Below the pieces are notes generated by a model that did no database searches, was not told the DNA's origin, and saw only the letters and a program-made list of their open reading frames with translations. Shown here in pieces: positions 18,385 through 27,972 of a stretch of DNA of 64,000 nt. Within the stretch, counting starts at the first letter, position 1; each line of letters opens with the position of its first letter. Source of the stretch: Methylomonas paludis (GTDB lineage: Bacteria > Pseudomonadota > Gammaproteobacteria > Methylococcales > Methylomonadaceae); assembly GCF_018734325.1 (NCBI RefSeq), contig NZ_CP073754.1, positions 2,604,001 through 2,668,000 on the forward strand, written 5' to 3'. A program made the position numbers and the translations under genes.

Positions 18385-19809
18385 CTATCTTAAGAAAATA
18401 ACTTTCTTTTGTCGAGCTATATTCACTTCAGAATCAGTACAGCGAGTGGCATTTTGTTCAACTAAGCCCAATGATAATGCCGCACCTATGACAAACCATA
18501 AATACCAATTATATAGCAAATAATCCAACATATTATCAGAATACGAAAACATTACATATTGTAACAATAATTGCAAAATAGTGAATCTTACAATTCTATC
18601 GATCACATAATTTCTGATAACGCGATACGCAATTATGACCAAGGCCCATGAAAAGGCAAGTAAGCCAATAAACCCAGTTTCGAAAATTAATTGAATAAAT
18701 ACACTATGAGCATCCATACCAAGGCCACCAAACAACCCAGAATAATATCTGAATGAATTACCACCATAACCTAGTAGGTAACGCGAGGGCTGCATCCATT
18801 CTATCGAGTGTTGCCATAATTGTTTACGCCATGTATATGAATCGAGCCTGCCATATTGTAGATATTCACCGCCAATATTTATATCCATCAATCTATCACG
18901 AATTTCAGGCACAAATAAAGACATGCAAGGTGCTACAATTAATACAAAAAAAAGTAATCTGCGATCATAACAAAGGCCATAAAACATAAAATACACAAAA
19001 CAACCAACCCAGGCACTACGGGTTTTGGTAAAAACTAACAGGATTAACATGATAACAATATAAGCCATCAAAAACCTGCGCATTTTCTGAGTAAGATTTA
19101 TCATCTTAGTATTAATAGCACCATATATTAGTGTTGCCATAAAAACAAGATAAAATGCAAAAATATTAGGATGACCAAAAGTACTTTCTATACGAAAGCC
19201 TTCTATGGCATTAGAATGAATACCAGGTGAATGTCTAACCAATTCATAGTAACCAAATAAAACAGGGACGATTGAGGATAACAGAATAATTTTTATCCAG
19301 TATATAAAGTCTTCACGCGATTTTATTAAAGTAAATGGAAAAGCGAATATTGCTATATAAGAAAAAATGTTAAAGTTGAATTTGATTGCACCGACAAAGC
19401 TAGGTGCTAAAAACATTGATAACAATACAACTAATAAAAAACCACCCCACACTTTACTAGTTATATCTAATGCCGGATAAGGTTTTTTTTGTATGGCAAA
19501 AACAGCTAGACCAATAACTAAAATGTTAACCACACCGCCTAATCCAAAACCGGAATTTCTTCCACCTAATTTTGTTAATTCAAAAACAGGATCTAAAAAT
19601 GAACGACAAAGTAATACCATTAAAAATAAAAAATCCCTAGCAAATACCAATAACATCACAAAAATAATCATGATGGGAAACACAAATAGAACTGCTTTCT
19701 TTTCACTAAAGATATCAACAAAACCGGGAATAAACATCCCTAAAAAAATCACTACTAGCAGGATAATAAAAGAAATAATGATATTTTTAATATTTATCTG
19801 AAATAGCAT
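18385..19809 (-). CDS. O-antigen ligase/polymerase family protein (Wzy-like)
   Basis: A 474-residue integral membrane protein with about a dozen hydrophobic segments and a large periplasmic loop around residues 290-380 (the RLDSYTWRKQLWQHSIEWM to GLGMDAHSVFIQL region). TKTRSAWVG and the Ala/Asp-His in this loop match the Wzy_C (O-antigen ligase) family. It probably polymerises repeat units of the XrtB-linked exopolysaccharide in the periplasm. It begins four bases after the upstream GT4 stop, so it is co-transcribed. A ligase role cannot be excluded. Confidence 0.8.
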   Translation of the reverse strand: MLFQINIKNIIISFIILLVVIFLGMFIPGFVDIFSEKKAVLFVFPIMIIFVMLLVFARDFLFLMVLLCRSFLDPVFELTKLGGRNSGFGLGGVVNILVIGLAVFAIQKKPYPALDITSKVWGGFLLVVLLSMFLAPSFVGAIKFNFNIFSYIAIFAFPFTLIKSREDFIYWIKIILLSSIVPVLFGYYELVRHSPGIHSNAIEGFRIESTFGHPNIFAFYLVFMATLIYGAINTKMINLTQKMRRFLMAYIVIMLILLVFTKTRSAWVGCFVYFMFYGLCYDRRLLFFVLIVAPCMSLFVPEIRDRLMDINIGGEYLQYGRLDSYTWRKQLWQHSIEWMQPSRYLLGYGGNSFRYYSGLFGGLGMDAHSVFIQLIFETGFIGLLAFSWALVIIAYRVIRNYVIDRIVRFTILQLLLQYVMFSYSDNMLDYLLYNWYLWFVIGAALSLGLVEQNATRCTDSEVNIARQKKVIFLR

Positions 19810-19813
19810 GACA

Positions 19814-20998
19814 TTAGGTGTCCGATATATTAAAGCATTTATTGTAATTGCCTATATATTCATCTGCAATATTACTTATTGAGAACTTTCTTAACAAAAG
19901 CTCTGATGTATGTAAAACTTTATCTTCTGAAAATTCTAGACTCTGTTGAATAGCGAGTTTAGCGAAATCTGCCGGATCTCTACTATAACAGATTTCACCC
20001 AAACCTGTACCATCAATAATTTCTTCAGTAATACCTGCTATATTCATAACTGTGGTTGGCAAGCCACACGCCATTGCCTCTATGAGAACCGATGGAAAAC
20101 CTTCCTGCCTTGAACAAAATAAGAAATGATCAGCCGCTTTAAAATACTCATGGACATCATTCTGTCTTCCAACAAATAAAATATTATTTAATTTAAGCCC
20201 ATCGATTTGATTGCGTAATTTCATATAATAGGGATCAGTTTCAAGATAAGGTCCGACTATAACAAGAAAGGCATTATGATATTTTTTCTGTATTATTGCG
20301 AAAGCTTCCAACAATAAATCATAACCTTTTCGGTGCTCAACCGTACCCACTGAAACAAATATTCTGGAATTATCTTTGAAACCAAACTTATTTCGTAAGC
20401 TTAATTTTATATCTGGATCAGGTACAAAAAACAATTCTTCATCAAATCCATTTGATATCTTGATTACTTTCGTTTTCGCAATTCCCGCGACTAATGCTCT
20501 GTTTTTTAACTGTTCAGATATAGCAAACATCCCGGTAACACATTTTAAGCCTAACAAATAAAACGCCCCCAATAGCCTTCTATTTTTGAAGCTAACTGGA
20601 TCATCAGAATCTGCCAAAGTAAGTTTTAAAAAAACCTTACGCCCCAATAACCTAAAAATTGGAAACAAAAAGATCTCAAAACCTCTGATAGCGTGAAAGT
20701 GAATTATATTAAATTCTGGCCGAGAAATTACAAAATACAACAACTTAATACAAAAAACCAACTCCCGAAACTTAGAAAGCGTTTTATTACTGTATGTTTT
20801 AGTTCGAGTAACCTTAACACCATCGTATATATCATACACACTTTCTGCAACACCATTATCAGCAAAAAACTCTACACGCACACGCCTACTCAACAAAGCT
20901 TTACCCAATCTAATTGACTGGATAGTTGCACCGGCAAAATCAGGAGGAAACCTCCATGCCACCATTAATACTTTATAATTTTTTGATGCGTTATACAT
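19814..20998 (-). CDS. Glycosyltransferase family 4
   Basis: A 394-residue GT-B glycosyltransferase. The N-terminal acceptor domain starts KVLMVAWRFPPDFAGATIQS, the donor domain has FVSVGTVEHRKGYDLLLEAF, and the E-x7-E motif is in CSRQEGFPSVLIEAMACGLP. It should transfer one sugar to the lipid-linked intermediate in the cytoplasm. It sits between epsI and the Wzy-like gene on the minus strand, with about 205 non-coding bases before it, so it may have its own promoter or be the distal part of the eps operon. Confidence 0.88.
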   Translation of the reverse strand: MYNASKNYKVLMVAWRFPPDFAGATIQSIRLGKALLSRRVRVEFFADNGVAESVYDIYDGVKVTRTKTYSNKTLSKFRELVFCIKLLYFVISRPEFNIIHFHAIRGFEIFLFPIFRLLGRKVFLKLTLADSDDPVSFKNRRLLGAFYLLGLKCVTGMFAISEQLKNRALVAGIAKTKVIKISNGFDEELFFVPDPDIKLSLRNKFGFKDNSRIFVSVGTVEHRKGYDLLLEAFAIIQKKYHNAFLVIVGPYLETDPYYMKLRNQIDGLKLNNILFVGRQNDVHEYFKAADHFLFCSRQEGFPSVLIEAMACGLPTTVMNIAGITEEIIDGTGLGEICYSRDPADFAKLAIQQSLEFSEDKVLHTSELLLRKFSISNIADEYIGNYNKCFNISDT

Positions 20999-21203
20999 AT
21001 AAAACTTATAATTACTGAAATAGATTTTTAATTTTAACTATCGACCAACTAAAATTAATCTTTTTATTATGCTTATGCATAAAACTGATAACTGGATTAT
21101 ATTAACAAGCAAAGCCTTCGATACTAGAATCCCATCTCACCTTAAAATAACGCCTAGTTATAACTACACCATTCCATTATTTTAAATGACTAATCAATCA
21201 TAA

Positions 21204-21908
21204 TTAATTTATCAATATACTTTTATCTTCATTTGTACTAAGACTATGAATCAGTGCCATCAGGAATGTTTCATTTAATTTAAAATATGTATCAATTGAT
21301 TTTTCTTTACTTACAATTGAGGAAGCTCTAACTAAAATACCATCCGGTATATTCCCCATTAAACCACTTATAAAAATATAAAAACGAGTTTGCCACGCAT
21401 TCTCTGTATAAATATCACCAATTCTTATCCAATATGATACGGCTTCTTGATAATTGGAGTTTTCAGCGATCATTTCATTGCCTGTAATGTTTATATTATG
21501 CATTGATGCAATATTAAAATCTTTAGTCTTTAACGATTCAACATTAAATCCTTGGGCAGCGTAACAGACCTCCGGCCTATGTATTTTAATTTCTTGTCTT
21601 TGCTTTTGGCCCCATGCTATAGTTAACATTACTTGATCTCCATTAGCATTAATATACTGTCGAGTTAATACTTGATCATATATTAAATCCTGTTCAGAGT
21701 TTTTATTTGTTGTAACCCCTACCTGATATAAATTTGATTTAAGTTCTTGCCATTCGCCGAATTTTACAGGAATAATTTGCTCAAGTGTTTTTGAATAAGT
21801 TACATAATTTAGCTTAGGTTGCAATAATTCAGCAGCCAAAAACGATAACAACAATAGAAGACCAACTAGATAACTTTTTTTATCCGATTTGAATAAATGA
21901 TGGTTCAT
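21204..21908 (-). CDS. epsI: Exosortase-associated protein EpsI
   Basis: A 234-residue protein with one N-terminal membrane segment (about 13-29) and a periplasmic EpsI domain. The family signature HRPEVCYAAQGF is at residues 110-121 with the conserved Cys115, and IPDGILVRASS lies near the end. EpsI accompanies exosortases in EPS operons and occurs fused to the exosortase in some bacteria; its biochemical role is unsettled. Its start overlaps the stop of xrtB by four bases (ATGA), so the two are translationally coupled. Confidence 0.92.
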   Translation of the reverse strand: MNHHLFKSDKKSYLVGLLLLLSFLAAELLQPKLNYVTYSKTLEQIIPVKFGEWQELKSNLYQVGVTTNKNSEQDLIYDQVLTRQYINANGDQVMLTIAWGQKQRQEIKIHRPEVCYAAQGFNVESLKTKDFNIASMHNINITGNEMIAENSNYQEAVSYWIRIGDIYTENAWQTRFYIFISGLMGNIPDGILVRASSIVSKEKSIDTYFKLNETFLMALIHSLSTNEDKSILIN

Positions 21909-22810
21909 GAGCTTATTTTTTTTATGAATTGAAATTGCTCTAAAAATCCATCTACCATCATGATAAATATTAGAGCGGACAAGAACAATACCATAGAAGA
22001 GAATTCGTGCAAAAATCCTTGTCCAGCCATTTCACCAAAATAATATGTAATTAGTATTAACAACGTAACCCGAAGTACATTTGCAACAAAACTAATTGGC
22101 ATGATCATCAAACCCAAAAGAATATTGCGGGTTACTGATTCATAACGTTTTACATTCATGTATAACAAACCCATGGCTTCCAAAGTAAATAGGGAGTTCA
22201 AACCGGAACAGGCATCGGCAACCATCAATTGATATTGCCCTATACTGAGAATGACACCATTTCTGGCTATGGGGTAGTTGAATTGGTAAAGTAAATTTTG
22301 TGCAGCCCAGGACACCGCAATCTTTAAAGGCAATGTAATAGCGTCAACAATTGATATTGGCAAGGGTATCATGAATAACATAAAAAAGAAGCCAAACCAT
22401 AAATTTTTATGTATTTCACCACCCAAAAATATAAAGGTTACTCCTGATAATATAAATACTAATGATAAAACCTCAAAAGTATAAAAATCTTGTGATCTAC
22501 TAACAATATACAGAAACAACCCAAATAGTAAGACTATATATCCTATTACAGGTGAAGGTACTGCTTTAAAATCTTCACCATCAATTAATATTGATATCTT
22601 AAACAAAAAATACCAAATACAAATTAATAATACAATGGGGCCATGTGCATTTTGGCTGGTTTGCCAAACTGATTGATTAACATCATACAATGTTGAGCCA
22701 ATAACCACACCTAAGCCAATTAACACTGGCCAAAAAGCAATTACTTTCTTAAAATTACCTAGCTTGTTTTTAATATTTGTAATATCCATTTTCAACCTAT
22801 ATTCATCCAA
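21905..22810 (-). CDS. xrtB: Exosortase B
   Basis: A 301-residue membrane transpeptidase-like enzyme of the exosortase family, about eight membrane segments. The catalytic triad is visible: Cys201 in DACSGLNSLF, Arg247 in ANVLRVTLL and His268 in FLHEFSS. Exosortases cleave C-terminal PEP-CTERM signals and hand proteins to the cell surface, with the linked EPS system. The full set EpsE-F-G-D-L plus EpsI is diagnostic of the XrtB type. Substrates are normally scattered; one candidate in this window is at 58403. Confidence 0.93.
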   Translation of the reverse strand: MDEYRLKMDITNIKNKLGNFKKVIAFWPVLIGLGVVIGSTLYDVNQSVWQTSQNAHGPIVLLICIWYFLFKISILIDGEDFKAVPSPVIGYIVLLFGLFLYIVSRSQDFYTFEVLSLVFILSGVTFIFLGGEIHKNLWFGFFFMLFMIPLPISIVDAITLPLKIAVSWAAQNLLYQFNYPIARNGVILSIGQYQLMVADACSGLNSLFTLEAMGLLYMNVKRYESVTRNILLGLMIMPISFVANVLRVTLLILITYYFGEMAGQGFLHEFSSMVLFLSALIFIMMVDGFLEQFQFIKKISS

Positions 22811-23021
22811 ATGCCCATATACATTTTCAAAACATGCTTGAATGCTGATATTGACTGTAGATACTTAATTACACCATAATATAATATTTAGGAAAAACAA
22901 AATCTGAAAATTGCCTTAAAAAGACTAATTAAATAGCCTAAAAGTAAATTATGCAGTATTTGATATTTTAATTTATCTAAATATCATGCCATCTATTTGG
23001 AGAATTTTATAATTATTTAGT

Positions 23022-24287
23022 CTAGAAATAAGCCTGGACTGTTAGAGCTATATTACGAGTTTCATAGGAGCGAAGCAATATATTAGAACTTCGACTTTCA
23101 TAGTTTAGTATTGTAGAAACATTTATATTTGGTATCGGTGTGTAGGTTAAATTAAGGCCAACCGCACCGGTATCATTGGTTTGTTGTTGTACAGCATTTA
23201 CATTTGAAGCTATTTCACCTAAGTAATCCTGATGCATGTATTTTAACGGGAGTTGCACAGAAATTTTAGGCGTTGGATTCCAAACTGGAATCACTTCGAC
23301 TCCAGTGCTTACCATAAAGGACGCTATTAAGGTTTGTGTTGGTTGTACGTCACGTGTGGCTTTCATCTCTAGTGACAATTTCTCGCTATACAGCCAAGTA
23401 GTACTAAGCTCTGCAACCAATGCATTAAAATCTCTTGCAGAATAATGATTACTAACTTGTTGCATGTATCCGGCATAACCAGCTAATCTGAATCTGGCAT
23501 CTAGATCCCATTTCCAAGTTAAAGTTGAATGGTATCTTGTAAATCCTGTATCAAGCATGCTGATTGGATTTAGTCTTCGCTGGGGGTATTGACCATCCGT
23601 TATTTGGAACCGCACACCCAAGGTACTTCTTAAGGCATTGATATATTGTAAGTGAACATCAGCTGCATTTGTTGTTAAATTACTGGTACTCCGATTTGCC
23701 GCATCGAAAGCACCTTCGTTCCTGTTAAAACCTACAGTTATTCTACCGCTAGGATGAAACATATAGGCTGCATTAGCAAAATAGCGCTGATCATTCCGCA
23801 AGTTGTTAAATAATCCATTCAATTGGTTAAAACTAGACAATGTTTCTGCATTACTATAACCTGCTTTGCCAGATAAGTTATGTGTGGCTTGCCAATCCCA
23901 TTCTGCCAAATTATCCCAACCGGTATAATTTAAATTATCAAAATTTTGAAAGAAATTCTGATTTACATTACCGTTTACTAGAAACTGTTGATCGTTAAAA
24001 TGTTTTTTTAGATTAAACCCGGCTGTAACAGTTTTTTGAAATTCACTTGTATCAGTTTTACCCAATAACGCCTGAGTGTTGGCATGATCTGACATACGCA
24101 GAAGATTGCTATCATAGTAAAGCTTGGATGACACAAAAGGTACAAAAGTGTCATCGTTAGGATCATAATATGCCTGACAGACACTGATGTAAGTAAAACT
24201 GGTCATTATTGCTGTCAAAAAATATAAACAGCCACGTCTAACCAGGATAATTTCTAAATAAGCTAAAAAATCAAAACGTATATACAC
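23022..24287 (-). CDS. epsL: XrtB-associated outer-membrane beta-barrel EpsL
   Basis: A 421-residue exported protein. A hydrophobic signal region (about 17-39, ending ISVCQA) precedes YYDPNDDTFVPFVSSKLYYDSNLLR, the conserved opening of the EpsL family, and then alternating amphipathic strands to a terminal aromatic residue (LTVQAYF), as in outer-membrane barrels. It is presumed to take part in polymer passage across the outer membrane. The N-terminus is longer than a typical signal peptide, so the true start may be an internal Met (residue 28). It lies 61 bases after epsD. Confidence 0.88.
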   Translation of the reverse strand: MYIRFDFLAYLEIILVRRGCLYFLTAIMTSFTYISVCQAYYDPNDDTFVPFVSSKLYYDSNLLRMSDHANTQALLGKTDTSEFQKTVTAGFNLKKHFNDQQFLVNGNVNQNFFQNFDNLNYTGWDNLAEWDWQATHNLSGKAGYSNAETLSSFNQLNGLFNNLRNDQRYFANAAYMFHPSGRITVGFNRNEGAFDAANRSTSNLTTNAADVHLQYINALRSTLGVRFQITDGQYPQRRLNPISMLDTGFTRYHSTLTWKWDLDARFRLAGYAGYMQQVSNHYSARDFNALVAELSTTWLYSEKLSLEMKATRDVQPTQTLIASFMVSTGVEVIPVWNPTPKISVQLPLKYMHQDYLGEIASNVNAVQQQTNDTGAVGLNLTYTPIPNINVSTILNYESRSSNILLRSYETRNIALTVQAYF

Positions 24288-24306
24288 TGTGTCATTACCT
24301 TTTCAT

Positions 24307-25245
24307 TTACAATCCCTTTATGCCTTGCTGTATGGCTTTATTGGAATCATTTTTTTCAGTTTTAGGTTTATCTGCCTCAATTTCATTTACAGGAGACAGT
24401 GATTTATCACTCATAATTGAAGCAAAGTCACCGATATACTCAATTTTAGCTTTTTCTCTTAAGTTATTGAGCGCTTTTTCTGCTAATGCCTTTTTACGTT
24501 GATTAGATAGAAACACTTCTATATATGGTTGGGCTTTATTTTTTTCGATATTTTCTTCGCTAAATGCCAACACAGATACTATCCAATATGAGCCATCTTT
24601 TTTAGTACTTATATACTGACCTTGGGTAAGGCGTGAAATTTTGTTTAACTGTTCTAAGGGCAGTGTTTCTGCACCTTGTACTGAATTCTTCGTTTGAAAT
24701 GCTATTTTATTATTTTCAAGATTTTTAACCAAATCATCAATAAACTTATCATCAACTAAAAATTTATCGATTAATACTTCCTTATCAGCACTGTCTTTTA
24801 TGATCAACTCTTTTAATTTAAAAGTTTTGTGCTTTGCAAATAATTCAGGATGATCATAATAATATTGATCAATATCTTGAGCTGTAGGTTTTGGATAGTT
24901 ATTTGCTGTTTTTTGTAGCCATGATTCTGCCAGAATTTCACGTTTTGCCTGTTCCAGTGCTAACATTATTTTCGGGTCTGCATCAAGCTTTTCTTCCATA
25001 GCTTTTTGATATAACAGAGATTGATCGACTAAAGTATGCGCAATATTTTTTTTGGCGTTTAGCACATTATCTTGATTGAGCCCGGGAGTACGTGAAAGTA
25101 AAAAATTAAGCTGATGATACGAAATTTCTTCATTGTTTACTTTTGCAATAACTTGACCTGAATTTGATGCAGAGTCATGATTACCGCATGCATTGAGTAC
25201 TACTAAACTTAATATGCCTAATATTTTAGATACGTCTGATTTCAT
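24307..25245 (-). CDS. epsD: EpsD-family peptidyl-prolyl isomerase lipoprotein
   Basis: A 312-residue periplasmic lipoprotein of the SurA/PpiC fold. The signal peptide ends in the lipobox LNAC at residues 17-20, then GQVIAKVNNEEISYHQLNF starts the chaperone domain. Helical segments with ARREI-like spacing follow, and the PPIase-like region is around 130-220. EpsD members of XrtB operons are thought to help fold or assemble export components. The ATG at 25245 is chosen over a GTG three codons earlier. It lies 32 bases after epsG. Confidence 0.87.
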   Translation of the reverse strand: MKSDVSKILGILSLVVLNACGNHDSASNSGQVIAKVNNEEISYHQLNFLLSRTPGLNQDNVLNAKKNIAHTLVDQSLLYQKAMEEKLDADPKIMLALEQAKREILAESWLQKTANNYPKPTAQDIDQYYYDHPELFAKHKTFKLKELIIKDSADKEVLIDKFLVDDKFIDDLVKNLENNKIAFQTKNSVQGAETLPLEQLNKISRLTQGQYISTKKDGSYWIVSVLAFSEENIEKNKAQPYIEVFLSNQRKKALAEKALNNLREKAKIEYIGDFASIMSDKSLSPVNEIEADKPKTEKNDSNKAIQQGIKGL

Positions 25246-25277
25246 TATAACCACAGTTGTTTCTTTATACTAAATTT

Positions 25278-26132
25278 TCAAAAATCAGTAATAATTGCGC
25301 CTAAGCAGTCAACACCGGTCTCTTGTATAGCGTCTTTAACTAATTTCAATTTTGTCAGTTTGGTTTGATGTAATTTAGCCAATAAAAGTATCGCGCCTGA
25401 TTTTTGAGCAATAATTTCTGCATCAATTGCTTGCTCTACTGACGGGGTGTCTACCAAAATAATATCGTAGTGATTTTGGCATTGATCTAAATAATTTTTT
25501 AGTTCTTGACTTAACAATTCTAGCGGATTTGGTACTATTGTACCCGCGATAAGTACAGACAAGTTATCAAAGCCAGCTATTGTTTTAATAATACTGTGCT
25601 CTGCACGTTTAGCCAGAATGTCTGATAATCCGTATTGTTGTTTTATTTTAAAATATTCTTGTTGACGCGGCTGTCTTAAATCTGCATCGACAATCAAGGT
25701 ACGCTGACCAAGTTGAGCAAACACAATGCCCAGATTTGCGACTAACCAGCTACGCCCCTCTCCACGTTCAGCACTGACAACAGCTAAAACCTTGTGTTGT
25801 TGACCAGAATGTAATTTTATTTGTTCACGTATGGTTCGCAGCGTCTCTACTTCAGAACTAAATGGCTCATATGCAGCTACCAGCTCTTTACTGAGTGTTT
25901 CATCGTCTGGCGAAAGTACGTTGTAATGAAACTGGTGAGCTAAGGCTCTATTTATATCGTCATCGCTTACCAAACCCAAGGATTTGGCAGCTTCTCCAAA
26001 TAACAACCCATTTTGTTTTTGCAAGGCACTGATACGTTCTACATCATTTGCTTTTAATTTACCGGTCTTAAGCAGTAATGTACCAATATGGCTTTCCGCA
26101 GTATTTTCTATTGTGCTTATTTCGTTATCCAT
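25278..26132 (-). CDS. epsG: Chain-length determinant tyrosine kinase EpsG
   Basis: A 284-residue cytoplasmic BY-type kinase, the ATPase partner of the Wzz-like EpsF. An N-terminal region of about 95 residues resembles a GspE-N/MshEN-like module (IGTLLLKTGKL...). The P-loop is SAERGEGRS (120-128), with Arg where Lys is canonical, as is common in EpsG. Walker A' is LIVDADLRQP, and DIILVDTPS carries Walker B. There is no Tyr-rich tail, so autophosphorylation sites are not obvious. It follows epsF with a 171-base gap. Confidence 0.88.
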   Translation of the reverse strand: MDNEISTIENTAESHIGTLLLKTGKLKANDVERISALQKQNGLLFGEAAKSLGLVSDDDINRALAHQFHYNVLSPDDETLSKELVAAYEPFSSEVETLRTIREQIKLHSGQQHKVLAVVSAERGEGRSWLVANLGIVFAQLGQRTLIVDADLRQPRQQEYFKIKQQYGLSDILAKRAEHSIIKTIAGFDNLSVLIAGTIVPNPLELLSQELKNYLDQCQNHYDIILVDTPSVEQAIDAEIIAQKSGAILLLAKLHQTKLTKLKLVKDAIQETGVDCLGAIITDF

Positions 26133-26303
26133 CGTATTTGAATGTAGTTAGGCTACTGTCATTTAAAAATATATGAAACTTCATCATTCCGCTGCAAAAA
26201 TGCCGGAGCAGTTTTTATTAGCAGATGACCAGGTAAACTTATAAAAAACAAACATCTGTATATGGGCAAGATATTAAGATACTCTTTAAAAATATAATAT
26301 AGA

Positions 26304-27716
26304 CTAGTTTGAGGTCCAAAAACGGAAGTCTTTTTTACTTTTTTTAGCATCATCTGTATTAGCTGATAATATCGCTAATACAGGCACCCCCAAAGTTAGA
26401 TTGACATCAATCACAGACCTAACTTTTCTATCCAGTAATTCTGCAATTAGGGCGATGAAGATACCTAAAAACCCACCAACTAGAACAGCAACCACGAAAT
26501 TAAGCATAAAAATCGGTTTTTCTGCTGTTTCAGGTGGTATGGCTGCATTAAGTAATGCTAAATTTGTAGTGTTATCTAATTGACTTTCCATACGTGTTTG
26601 TACACTACGCAACATTGCCGCATCATAGCTTTTTTGGGCATTTTCGACATCATGACTTAATACCGCCAAAACGTCATGTTGTTTTTTTAATTCCAACACT
26701 TTTGCTTTTTGATCTGCCAAGGCTTTTGCCAAAAACTCATCGCGTTTAAGCGATGACTCAAGTTCTGTGTCTATACCGTGCTGTACGGTTTTAATCTCAG
26801 AAGCTATCTTGCTTTGCATGCTGACCACTTCTGCTTCTGCTTGTTTGTACAGAGGATGATTTCTATCCAATCGTTTAGAGAGCATAGCTAAATTGGCTTC
26901 TCTTTGAGCTAATTCAGATTTGATATTTGAAATTAGCGAGCTATTCAAAACTTCTTGGATTGCTTCTGCTGATTTACCTTCTTTTAATTTAGTGGTAACC
27001 AAGTTTTTTCTAGCCTTAAGTTCATCGGTACTGGCTTGATTTTCCACTAATTGTCGAGAAATTACAGACAATCGTTCCGCTTCAATATCTAATTTGTCGT
27101 CAACCTGAACAATTCCATATTTTTGCTGGTAATCAGAGAGTTTGGATTGGGCATCTTCGACCTGAACGCGCAAGGGTTGAAGTTGTGCATTAAACCAATC
27201 AGCACTTGAACGAGCTGGTTGAGCTCGTAAGCTTATACTTACATCAAAGTAAGCATCAACAAAGGCATTGGCAACGATTGCCGCAAACTGCGGGTCAACT
27301 GCCGTATAGGCCACTTCCATCAGATTTCCTTCCCGGGAAGGCGTGATATCCAGCTTCTTTACGATTAAATCTGCTACCCAATCAATAATGTCATATTTGT
27401 AATTACTACTTGCAAACTCTTCCTGTAGCTCTGGGTTTTCATGTATTTTCAGTTTTTCCACCACTTTTCGAGCGGAAACATGACTGCCAGCAATATTTGC
27501 CTGTGTTGTCATATATCCAGGTATCAATTGCGTTGGTATGACAAACCCCGTCAACATATCAACTGTACGCTGGTCAACAACTACTGTAGCCCTGGCAACA
27601 TATTGTTTTGGCAGCATTAATGTCACAATTGAGGTAATAACAACTACGCCTAACAGAATCTGTAAAACAAGTACTTTACGATATTTTATTGCGTTAATTA
27701 ATTGTTGAAAGTTCAT
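26304..27716 (-). CDS. epsF: Chain-length determinant protein EpsF (Wzz family)
   Basis: A 470-residue polysaccharide co-polymerase. A membrane segment at about 16-35 (ILLGVVVITSIVTLMLP) is followed by a Wzz domain and a long coiled-coil periplasmic region (about 160-400, rich in Leu/Lys/Glu heptads), then a second segment near 408-432 (NFVVAVLVGGFLGIFIALI). It sets polymer length with the kinase EpsG. It is encoded just upstream of epsG and downstream of epsE, with 239 bases between epsE and epsF. Confidence 0.9.
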   Translation of the reverse strand: MNFQQLINAIKYRKVLVLQILLGVVVITSIVTLMLPKQYVARATVVVDQRTVDMLTGFVIPTQLIPGYMTTQANIAGSHVSARKVVEKLKIHENPELQEEFASSNYKYDIIDWVADLIVKKLDITPSREGNLMEVAYTAVDPQFAAIVANAFVDAYFDVSISLRAQPARSSADWFNAQLQPLRVQVEDAQSKLSDYQQKYGIVQVDDKLDIEAERLSVISRQLVENQASTDELKARKNLVTTKLKEGKSAEAIQEVLNSSLISNIKSELAQREANLAMLSKRLDRNHPLYKQAEAEVVSMQSKIASEIKTVQHGIDTELESSLKRDEFLAKALADQKAKVLELKKQHDVLAVLSHDVENAQKSYDAAMLRSVQTRMESQLDNTTNLALLNAAIPPETAEKPIFMLNFVVAVLVGGFLGIFIALIAELLDRKVRSVIDVNLTLGVPVLAILSANTDDAKKSKKDFRFWTSN

Positions 27717-27756
27717 GTTAACCCGTTTTTATTGATTATTTACTTGAATATACTGA

Positions 27757-27972
27757 TTAAAAAACCGAACTGGTAATAAGTATTACACTGTAATAAAGAT
27801 AATTATTGCTTAACAATAATAGCATTAAGCCATAATCAACCAAAATACCTAATCCATCCACCACTCCAAAAGCTATGTAATTATTCTTAAGAGTTGAGCG
27901 GCCTAATTGTTTATAACCGCGGGCCACCAAGAATAAAGATGCTAACTCATTAATATTAAAACCACCTTTCAC
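27757..27972 (-). CDS. Doubtful small membrane protein between epsE and epsF
   Basis: A 71-codon frame starting at GTG, overlapping the last 17 bases of epsE. It encodes one hydrophobic stretch (LGILVDYGLMLLLLSNNYLYYSVILI). It may fill the epsE-epsF gap as a tiny membrane protein, but no family is recognisable, the start is weak, and the gap could be plain spacer. Confidence 0.2.
   Translation of the reverse strand: MKGGFNINELASLFLVARGYKQLGRSTLKNNYIAFGVVDGLGILVDYGLMLLLLSNNYLYYSVILITSSVF

Noticed and set aside
26159-26353. 64-codon minus-strand frame between epsG and epsF
   Set aside because: It overlaps the end of epsF in another frame and has no recognisable features; probably spacer.
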